NCBI RefSeq assembly: GCF_005406125.1
Contig: NZ_BIXZ01000007.1
Span: 1 to 64,000 of the forward strand
From: Haloarcula mannanilytica
GTDB lineage: Archaea > Halobacteriota > Halobacteria > Halobacteriales > Haloarculaceae
Length of the DNA stretch: 64,000 nt
Reading direction: 5' to 3'
The position numbers and the translations under genes were made by a program. The notes beneath the pieces are model-generated. The model was not told the origin of the DNA and made no database searches. It saw nothing but the letters and a program-made list of their open reading frames with translations. Below, piece by piece: positions 24,877 to 32,014 of the stretch (its first letter is position 1; every line of letters begins with the position of its first letter).

Positions 24877-25634
24877 CTGAGGCCGTTATCGAAACCGACG
24901 GGCTCACGAAACAATACGGATCGACGGTCGCAGTTGACGACCTCGACCTCACCGTCACCGACGACGAAATCTACGGCTTCCTTGGCCCCAATGGCGCGGG
25001 AAAGTCGACGACGATCGGACTCCTCATGGATTACGTCCGCCCGACGGCGGGAACTGTCCGCGTTCTGGGCGCTGATCCCCAAGCCGATGTCGTCGAGATA
25101 CACGACCGATTGGGGATCCTCCCTGACCGGTACAGTCTCTACGACGGGCACACCGCACGACAGCATCTCGCACTCGTCAGCAACACGAAGCGAGCGAGTG
25201 ATTCCCCCGAACAGCTGCTGGATCGTGTCGGGCTCGGCGATGTAATCGACCAGGATATTGCGACGTATTCGCAAGGAATGGAGCAGCGGCTGGCGCTCGC
25301 GATGGCACTCGTCGGTGACCCCGACCTGCTCATTCTCGATGAACCGTTCACCGGCCTCGACCCTCACGGGGTCAGGACCGTCCGCGAAATCGTCCACGAG
25401 GAAAACGAGCGCGGGGCGGCCGTCTTCTTCTCAAGTCACGTCCTCGGCCAGGTCGAACTGGTCTGTGACCGGGTCGGAATCCTCCACCGCGGGCAGATCG
25501 TCGCGGAGGGAACCGTCGATGACCTCCGGACTAGCGCCGACGTGGATGCGGACGCCTCGGTGGAGGAAATCTTCGTCTCGATCACCGACGAGGCGGTCAC
25601 TGCAGACGACCGGGCCGTGGAGGGGGAGCGATGA
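24873..25634 (+). CDS. ABC transporter ATP-binding protein
   Basis: This is the 253-residue ABC ATPase partner of the preceding permease. Walker A is GPNGAGKST at about 36-44, the signature region is SQGMEQRLALAMAL at about 132-145, Walker B is LLILDEP at about 151-157, and the switch histidine is in FFSSHVL at about 188-194. The degenerate signature (SQGMEQ) is normal for ABC-2 exporters of the CcmA/NosF type. It overlaps both neighbours by 4 nt, so the three genes are translationally coupled. Confidence 0.9.
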   Translation: MTEAVIETDGLTKQYGSTVAVDDLDLTVTDDEIYGFLGPNGAGKSTTIGLLMDYVRPTAGTVRVLGADPQADVVEIHDRLGILPDRYSLYDGHTARQHLALVSNTKRASDSPEQLLDRVGLGDVIDQDIATYSQGMEQRLALAMALVGDPDLLILDEPFTGLDPHGVRTVREIVHEENERGAAVFFSSHVLGQVELVCDRVGILHRGQIVAEGTVDDLRTSADVDADASVEEIFVSITDEAVTADDRAVEGER

Positions 25635-26203
25635 GACGACGCGCCTTGCTCACCACCGCGGGGGCCTCGATGGCGAGCCTTGCGGGCTGCCTGGGTGACA
25701 CGGAGTACACGATCACGAATGTTGCGGTGACGGCAGCAGCGCCGTTCGAGTTCGACGTGACCGTCACGGAGCCAGATGCCGTCATCGAACACCCGGCGCG
25801 GCTCGAGTTTGAACTCCGCAACCGTGCGGATCAACCGCTCCGCGTGCGGAATAGGGGTGTGTGGCCGTTCGGCCTCCTGAAGCTCGTCCGCTCGCCCGAT
25901 GCCGAGGGTCCGGGCGGGACGCTGCTGTATACGGAGCAGTACGAAACCAGCCAGTACGTCGACATCGAGAGCCGCCGGAACTACAGCACTGAATCGACAC
26001 CGCTCGTCCAGACACTTGCCTCCGGACAAAGGTTCAGTGAAACCTACGAGCTGCATGGTGACGGCATTCGTGGGGCAGGGACTGCATACGTTCGGGGCGA
26101 GCACGAACTGCCGATATTCGAATATACCAGCGGCGACTCCGACGAATGGCAGTCGTTTACTCCGGAGATAGCGGTGACAATCACGACCAAACAGTTGTGG
26201 TGA
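25631..26203 (+). CDS. Tat-exported lipoprotein of an ABC-2 operon
   Basis: This is a 190-residue protein. Residues 1-20 (MRRRALLTTAGASMASLAGC) form a Tat-type signal with a lipobox ending at C20, so it is probably a lipid-anchored surface protein. The remainder looks like a single beta-sandwich domain (TVTEPDAVIEHPARLEFELRNR), similar in style to haloarchaeal DUF-type lipoproteins that handle no obvious ligand. It overlaps the ATPase gene by 4 nt. A role as exported partner or cargo sensor of the ABC-2 pump is an inference. Confidence 0.75.
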   Translation: MRRRALLTTAGASMASLAGCLGDTEYTITNVAVTAAAPFEFDVTVTEPDAVIEHPARLEFELRNRADQPLRVRNRGVWPFGLLKLVRSPDAEGPGGTLLYTEQYETSQYVDIESRRNYSTESTPLVQTLASGQRFSETYELHGDGIRGAGTAYVRGEHELPIFEYTSGDSDEWQSFTPEIAVTITTKQLW

Positions 26204-26230
26204 GTCGCGGTCCGTCTCGATTGGTCGTGA

Positions 26231-26270
26231 TTGACATCCTCCCCGCACTAAAGCACGGGGCTTCCTCCTC
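26231..26270. mobile_element. Solo right-end hairpin of an IS200/IS605-type (TnpB) element
   Basis: The segment starting TTGACATCCTCCCCGCAC and continuing through TAAAGCACGGGGCTTCC matches the hairpin that ends many haloarchaeal tnpB-type elements. Stem CCCCG at 26241-26245 pairs with CGGGG at 26256-26260. No tnpA or tnpB frame adjoins it, so it is a remnant or a non-autonomous end. It may now act as a terminator after the lipoprotein gene. Confidence 0.55.
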
Positions 26271-26366
26271 AACTCTCCGGAACTCGGAAGCGGAGTTCGT
26301 TTGCACCTCTCGTCCGACGAGACGTTACGCTAACATTTTGTATGAAGCTAGTAAAACGAGCGTTTG

Positions 26367-27590
26367 ATGCCCTCCACGTTGCGGCGATCATTCCTCGGAA
26401 TGGTCGCCACCGGAGCAGTCGCCAGTATCGCTGGCTGCTCGTCGTCGTGCCCTGACGACGGCACGCCAGATCCGTCCTACACGGTCGAATCGGGTACCGA
26501 CAACGCAGGCTTCGAGACGGTCCCCGATGGTTCATGGCCCGCGCCGCGATTCGACGCAGCGAACACAGGATATGCCCCGGTCCGGATGGAAACGACAACA
26601 CCGTCGGTCCAGTGGCACAGGGATATATCTACAACGACCTCGGGCGTTGAAAACATCGGTGCGAGTCCGGTAGTTGTCGCCGACGACACTGTCGTGTTGA
26701 CAACTTCAGCAAGCGTCGTTGCGTTGTCGCTCCGTGACGGGACAGAACAGTGGCGACGCGAGCTCACACCAGTGACCGTTCAGACACCGGCCGGCATCGG
26801 AGACCGCCCTGCGCCCCCGGTGATGGCAAACGGCCGGGTCTTCCTCGCAACGACTGGCGGCGTCGTTGCCCTGGAGGCTGACGACGGAGCAGTTGCGTGG
26901 CGCAATACCGAGGTAGTCGGGGCAGGTGTTCCGGCGGTGATTGATGACGCGCTGTTCGCTCCCACGACCGATGGCGTAGCCAGATTTGACACCACCGACG
27001 GACACCGACAGTGGACGGTCTACGTCGATGGGACGAGGCTGGCCGTGGCCGAAGGCACCGTTGTCATCGTCGGTGAGGAGCTAATAGCAGTGGACGCCGA
27101 AACCGGCGAGATCCAGTGGCGACAGTCGGATCGGCCCGCCGGATTTCCCGTTGTATCTGACGGGACAGTCTACGTGGCAAGCTCGTACACCGATATACTC
27201 GGACGATCACTCGCTGATGGGACCGAGCAGTGGCGTATCGACCGGAGGGGTTCCATGGAGCTACCTGTCGTGACGCCCGAAAGCGTGTACGTAATCGAAC
27301 GACCCGGTGAAGCATCCAGCGCGACGTTCGCGTTCAACCGGGTCGATGCGGGAGCGCCGGAGCCCCGTTGGTGTTCGGAGATCGATATCGGTGGTGCCGT
27401 GACTGCCGCGTCCGAGGACGCCGTATTCACGTTCCAACACGACATTGGGCTCACCGCGTTCACTACGCGTTTCGGCGACGCAGTTTGGCAGTACCCGTCC
27501 GAATATCAGGCCGTCTCACTGGCGGTACTCGACGGCGGCATTGTGAGCGTGTCACCAGAGGGCACTGTCGTGGCGCTCGGAGGGGAGTGA
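26367..27590 (+). CDS. Tat lipoprotein with PQQ-like beta-propeller repeats
   Basis: This 407-residue exported protein has a twin-arginine signal (TLRRSFLGMVATGAVASIAGC) with lipobox cysteine C24. The rest is a series of about seven PQQ/WD-like blades, visible as repeated VVALSLRDGTEQWRRE, VVALEADDGAVAWRN, DTTDGHRQWTVYVDG, VDAETGEIQWRQS and LADGTEQWRI units. Such propellers often act as scaffolds, and only some bind PQQ; no dehydrogenase active site is evident. A TATA-like element at about 26334-26344 lies 27 nt before the ATG. It is followed by a membrane-protein gene 6 nt downstream. Confidence 0.85.
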   Translation: MPSTLRRSFLGMVATGAVASIAGCSSSCPDDGTPDPSYTVESGTDNAGFETVPDGSWPAPRFDAANTGYAPVRMETTTPSVQWHRDISTTTSGVENIGASPVVVADDTVVLTTSASVVALSLRDGTEQWRRELTPVTVQTPAGIGDRPAPPVMANGRVFLATTGGVVALEADDGAVAWRNTEVVGAGVPAVIDDALFAPTTDGVARFDTTDGHRQWTVYVDGTRLAVAEGTVVIVGEELIAVDAETGEIQWRQSDRPAGFPVVSDGTVYVASSYTDILGRSLADGTEQWRIDRRGSMELPVVTPESVYVIERPGEASSATFAFNRVDAGAPEPRWCSEIDIGGAVTAASEDAVFTFQHDIGLTAFTTRFGDAVWQYPSEYQAVSLAVLDGGIVSVSPEGTVVALGGE

Positions 27591-27596
27591 CCTGCG

Positions 27597-28223
27597 ATGG
27601 GACAGCGCTTCCATCGGGCTGCCGGTTTCGTCCTTGCTCTGAGTGCAGTGTGCTTGCTCATTGCCACGGTTCCGCTGGACTTCTGGCCCACACCGCGGCC
27701 GGGAGATTCGTATGTCTTTGACCCACCGCTGTTTAGCGCAATTTGGGTACAACGGACGCTCATACCTGTGCTCGTCATGTGTGCGAACGTGCTGTTTCTC
27801 ATCGGCTTGAGCGCGTTATTTAGACGCGACAGCGCGTCGATGTCACACTTACAGCGCGTGTTCGGGTTCGCCAGCCTCGTCGGGACTGGCATCTGTGTGC
27901 TTGGAACGTTACTGTTCACCACAGCCGGTCCAAACGACATCGGGACGGAACTCACCGCGTTACTCGTTTTGGCCCTTTCGTTCGGACTCATATTCTCCGG
28001 CCTTATCGGATGGGGTGCTGGCTACCTCCGGTCCGGGGAGCTTCGACTCGGCGCTGCGCTCACTGGTGTCCCGGTGTTTATCGGCGTGTACTTCGGGCTC
28101 TCGCTTGCAGGGATCGAACTCCCATCCGGTGGCGGGTTGCTGTTGAGCACGCCGCCGAGTCTCATGGCACTTGTTGTCGGCTATGACCTGTGGGTCGACG
28201 ACAATGCGTCCGACACCGGCTGA
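27597..28223 (+). CDS. Six-helix membrane protein, DUF998-like
   Basis: This 208-residue integral membrane protein has about six helices (roughly 7-27, 48-72, 85-110, 118-142, 150-170 and 175-195). A polar loop lies after the first helix (DFWPTPRPGDSYVFDPPLFSAIW). The topology is like DUF998-type proteins, though this is a loose match. It begins 6 nt after the propeller lipoprotein, so the two are co-transcribed. No residues suggest an enzymatic role. Confidence 0.65.
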   Translation: MGQRFHRAAGFVLALSAVCLLIATVPLDFWPTPRPGDSYVFDPPLFSAIWVQRTLIPVLVMCANVLFLIGLSALFRRDSASMSHLQRVFGFASLVGTGICVLGTLLFTTAGPNDIGTELTALLVLALSFGLIFSGLIGWGAGYLRSGELRLGAALTGVPVFIGVYFGLSLAGIELPSGGGLLLSTPPSLMALVVGYDLWVDDNASDTG

Positions 28224-28415
28224 AGACGTTCCCACTCTCGACGCCATCGGTAGCGACTCCAGAGGTAGAGAGTGAACGCGAAGAGACGTTGTCAACGACG
28301 GGACCGAAAAATTGCTACTCGGTCGCTGACGGTGTCTCAGAGGTGTCCGTATCCAGGAGAGAGTCCATATGTTCGCCGCTATTACGGCCGGGAAATGCTC
28401 AAACTCTCATCTCGT

Positions 28416-28719
28416 GTTGCGGGCACGGTAATCGCCGCATTGGCCTTCTTTTCTTCGTCATCCACATCAGCGGCGTGTTTATGTCGCAGACGACGGGCCA
28501 GGTATTCCCGATCCGGAGCGCGAGCAGGTGTTCGATATGAGATACACGACGCACGACGAAGGCACCGGGCTCGGGTTGAACATCGTACGCGATATCGCGT
28601 CCGCACACGAATGGCCTCTCGTGCTCACGGAGAGCGCTACCGGGGGTGCGCGCTTCGAATTCCGCGATGTCGACCGCGACAGCTCTCGACCCAGCGAGGA
28701 TGACACTACTATCGACTGA
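28416..28719 (+). pseudogene. C-terminal relic of a sensor histidine kinase
   Basis: The reading frame ending at 28719 holds the nucleotide-binding end of a histidine kinase. It has G1 box [10 protein letters not shown] at about 28483-28512, then [18 protein letters not shown] with the G2 box at about 28549-28600, then [13 protein letters not shown]. Upstream the match continues in another frame (AGTVIAAL from about 28416), implying a frameshift near 28478. The dimerisation helix, phospho-histidine and any sensor domain are absent. This is a truncated, frameshifted relic. Confidence 0.65.
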
Positions 28720-28894
28720 AATCGTGGGTAAATGAGGCTAAAACAGTATCAGAAGGACACTGAGGAGTACCACAGCAACAGGATATCGTCCCTGTGAGAG
28801 TCCCCCCTTCAGCTGTGTGTGTAGCGGTCACTTGATCCTGCTGGCTCTATCAAACCCGGAACACTACAGTCGGGTTCTCGGGAGTATATTTTAT

Positions 28895-29320
28895 ATGGAT
28901 CCACGGTGTGGTGATAATTACGTGGTCAAATCAACGGTCCGGTTTCCCGAAACGGTGATGGACTGCGTTGAGGAGATGGTAGACGATGGTGTCTTCTCCA
29001 GCAAGTCCGAATTTCAGCGGTTCGCCGTAGAGTACGTCCTTTCTGAAATTGACGGTTACGAGCCGGAGATGGTTGATTTCACGGACCTCGAAAGCGAGGT
29101 TTTTCAGCATCAGTCCCCTGACACCGGCACCGAACTATCGACCGAGATTAACGAGAATTTCTATGAGAACGCTGCCCGAGTCCGCCAGTTCGCCATTCGA
29201 GGCGAAATCGAGACCGCAGAGGAGTACATCGACACCGCGTACCCGGTCACGGATCCACGGTGCCTGCTCCTCGATGATTTGCTCGAATCCTATCGACAGC
29301 GCATAAACGAAGACGAATAA
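28895..29320 (+). CDS. CopG-like ribbon-helix-helix protein
   Basis: This is a 141-residue protein. The N-terminus VVKSTVRFPETVMDCVEEMVDDGVFSSKSEFQRFAVEYVL (about residues 10-50) is a ribbon-helix-helix DNA-binding motif, followed by an acidic helical region probably used for oligomerisation or ligand sensing. The start is uncertain: the ATG at 28895 has GGAG 10 nt upstream, but a TATA-like TATATTTTA at about 28885 would favour the GTG at 28922 (MVKSTVRFPE). No clear partner gene adjoins it; the upstream neighbour is a kinase relic. Confidence 0.7.
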   Translation: MDPRCGDNYVVKSTVRFPETVMDCVEEMVDDGVFSSKSEFQRFAVEYVLSEIDGYEPEMVDFTDLESEVFQHQSPDTGTELSTEINENFYENAARVRQFAIRGEIETAEEYIDTAYPVTDPRCLLLDDLLESYRQRINEDE

Positions 29321-30973
29321 GGGTCGCCGTGATGCTAGTGGCTATCTGATATTTCGAAGGCTACTATAGTGAGGATTACAGGGGCTGATATGTCTTCACC
29401 TGCAGGAGTGTCCCGAAGCCTACCGTTCGCATGTGTGCCAAGCGACCCAACCCTCCTAAGAGAGCCGACCGCGGCACTGACTGACACTGCCGAACAAGCG
29501 CAGTATCGACTGGTTGGTCTTGAGTGAGTAGTTTAGGGCAGCAAAGATGGGAGAAATGGTGGGCAGCCGGGGGGAGTGGCGTGCAACGCACCATTGAAAG
29601 TCGTCATCCACGACGACGGGTTCCAGTCCCAGGCCAATCGATGAATCGGATAGGATTCAAGGGGAACGGAGCGGGGACCAGAACCCAACCGAGTGGTATG
29701 TAGTTGGTATCAAAAACAGTTGTGATTTGTATTCATGTGTCACACATGTCTCTGAGATACAGGTTGTGGTTCTTTTCATCTCGGATTCGCCCGTACTAGA
29801 ACAGTGGTAGATTTGTATCTCTCTCCTCTATCGCTCATTCTCGTGACTATCAAAAAATATAGTTACAGGATAAAACCGGAGATTACACCCCTATTTATAG
29901 TTATTATTGGCAAAATTACCTGCTACAATAGTATCTATGCAGATTTCTGTCGGTACTTGGGTATAGATAAGAAAATATAAAACCATATTCGATCAAAAAA
30001 GAAAGTCGATCTATAAAACGGTGTTAACTATCGTAACGTTCGATGGAACGAGCTCCATAGCATGGCCGTCCATCGTCGGCCGGTTGTACCGTTTCTTGGA
30101 ACTAGCGAAAAACGGAGAGTTCGAGCGAGTCCACTCTTTTTTTAAGTCCTAATATATCTGCGGTGAATCCGACGTACCAGTTCCTCTCTCGTAGTTCATC
30201 ACTACCTGTGATCTGCAAAAATCGCCAGACTCACTCAGGGATACCTCTCGGACTACTGTGACATTCGTCTACGTTTCAGTAGTAGCGCAATCCCATCTGG
30301 AGCAACAGATCCAAACACCCCTTCGGGAGTACTGACAGCCGAAAGTGGCTGCGATGAGGCAGCCACGAATACCAGAGGACCCGTGGGCTTTACGTGGACT
30401 ACGATGTGCAGGTGGTCACGGGACCCACCTGTACGGACTGGGAGACGGAAGTTAAAAACACAGGAGGACTGCAACGTGGTTTTATACGTGTTCTCAGTCA
30501 GGCCCGGGAACAGTAAGAGATGACGTGGGTACCGGTCTGTCTGTGGGCCTGAAAAATCATCCCCCTCAGACGGGGGATCCAGAATGAATCCCACCTGGGT
30601 AATCGTTGTATCACCAAAGGAGGACTCAGTTCGTTCCCTCACGAGTGATCCAGCGGCTCGTCAGAGACGAGACTTACACAGGTACACACTACAGATGTAT
30701 ACCGTGGGTGCCCCCTGATTTCGCAGTAGTTATCTCGCCTTCGGTGATACGACAGATTCAACGCTATCTGGCCCCTAGTTGGGGAGCGTCGTTCGTAAAC
30801 CTCTGTGAATTATAGTTGATTGATGGTTTGAAATCTGCCAGGGAGTTCCAAACTTCTTAATTAACAGTATGTGTCAGCTTGAGGATTATAATAACAAAAG
30901 TACGATTGTTATCTAAACACAGGAACAACGGTGTACAGTGCCTTTTTGCCTCTACTCCTCATATACGCATGCA
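29321..30973. other. Long AT-rich gene-poor region with several hairpins
   Basis: No reading frame here has convincing haloarchaeal composition. 29740-30060 is strongly AT-rich. Around 29545-29640 short inverted repeats occur, such as GTCGTC/GACGAC, but no tRNA can be folded. Three stronger hairpins lie at 30345-30366, 30406-30434 and 30559-30578. A short frame at about 30361-30513 (RTRGLYVDYDVQVVTG) has GC-rich third positions and may be a gene remnant. The region looks like an insertion graveyard or non-coding RNA territory. Confidence 0.4.
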
Positions 30974-31606
30974 ATGGATTCACGGGAACAAGAGCCTGCG
31001 CCCACACAGGACACTGCGACCCAACCGACAAACAGCTTTGACGAAGAAAAGGCACGACGCGGCGCGCGCCTTCTGCTTGAAGCCGCTGGCCGCGATCCCG
31101 ATTCGACGGGCCTGTCGGATACGTGGAGCCGACGCGTCCCGGAAATGCTTGAAACGTTGACCGAAGGGTCACGGTCCGAGTCCAAGCCGGTAATGCGGAC
31201 CTTCGAGTCGGAGACTGACGGACTGATCGTCAAGACGGGGATCCCGCTTCAAAGCATGTGCGAGCATCACATGCTTCCGTTTCAGGGAGTCGCCCACGTG
31301 GCGTACAGGCCGGGCGAAGAAATGGTTGGCCTGTCGAAGCTTATCCGGTACGTCCGGTGGCAGTCGCGCCAGTTGACGACACAGGAGACGCTCACACGGG
31401 ACATCGCAGTCGGTCTGGCTGAGGAACTCGACGCACACGGAGTGGCCGTCGAAGTGACGGCGACGCACATGTGCGAGGTAATGCGAGGCATCGAAACGGA
31501 GACTGAAACGACCACCAGGGAACGCGTCGGAACGATCGGCGAGGCCGACCGCACACAGTTCAGAGAGTCAATCCGACGGCACGCCGGCGGACCCAGTGAC
31601 CGCTGA
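30974..31606 (+). CDS. folE: GTP cyclohydrolase I
   Basis: This 210-residue enzyme converts GTP to dihydroneopterin triphosphate, the first step to pterins and folates. The zinc and catalytic residues are present: C96, H98 and H99 in MCEHHMLPF, and H165 and C167 in THMCEVMRGIE. The ATG at 30974 gives the usual family length, and a T-rich TATA-like element at about 30943-30949 fits a leaderless start. The gene opens the THF-related half of the window and may supply folate to the C1 enzymes encoded nearby. It is separated from them by about 400 bp and is probably its own transcript. Confidence 0.9.
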   Translation: MDSREQEPAPTQDTATQPTNSFDEEKARRGARLLLEAAGRDPDSTGLSDTWSRRVPEMLETLTEGSRSESKPVMRTFESETDGLIVKTGIPLQSMCEHHMLPFQGVAHVAYRPGEEMVGLSKLIRYVRWQSRQLTTQETLTRDIAVGLAEELDAHGVAVEVTATHMCEVMRGIETETETTTRERVGTIGEADRTQFRESIRRHAGGPSDR

Positions 31607-32014
31607 GTACCAGCCACTGAATCTCGGTTGGCGGAGTTGCCGGTCCGAGTGATCTGTTCGTTACATCGTTTCTATCGTCAGCCAACTGTTTGCCTTCGTC
31701 GGCAGTTCAAAACTCAAATTATTAGATATTCAATAGTTTGAGTGTGCGATTCTGGTAGTATCAGCTACAGAACACGAACTTGTGGCCGTAGGCCTGGCTA
31801 GCGTTCGTCTGGGGTTTCGGCGTTGCGAATTCTTCCAGGTAGCGGCCACCGATGGGTGTCAAGCGGACCGGGAATACTTAAATCACCTCAGAACTGTGGA
31901 GTCTGCTTCATTCTGGAATCACGCCACCTTCAAGACGTACGATACGATGTTGAGAGCTATTAGCACGAGAGTAGAGCGCACGGTTCGAGACGCCAGCACA
32001 CGGGTGAGACTGCA
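31607..32014. promoter_or_regulatory. Upstream region of the first FAD-GcvT gene
   Basis: No gene is supported in these 408 bases; a 78-codon frame overlapping the next gene has poor composition. A 32-bp inverted repeat lies at 31712-31743 (listed separately). A TATA-like ATACTTAAAT at about 31874-31883 would give a leader of roughly 110 nt before the ATG at 32015. Confidence 0.35.
31712..31743. promoter_or_regulatory. Inverted repeat, possible operator for the dimethylglycine dehydrogenase-like operon
   Basis: ACTCAAATTATT at 31712-31723 pairs with AATAGTTTGAGT at 31732-31743, 11 of 12 positions, with an 8-nt spacer. The symmetry suits a dimeric regulator. It lies about 130 bp upstream of the probable TATA element. 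A transcription-termination role for folE, whose stop is 105 nt upstream, is possible but there is no stable GC stem. Confidence 0.35.

Noticed and set aside
29560-29640. tRNA gene suggested by a GGGTTCCAGTCCC-like T-arm
   Set aside because: No matching acceptor stem, D-arm or anticodon arm could be built around it.
30253-30642. 129-codon reverse frame in the gene-poor region
   Set aside because: Its composition is unlike halophile proteins, it overlaps three hairpins, and it has no promoter or family.
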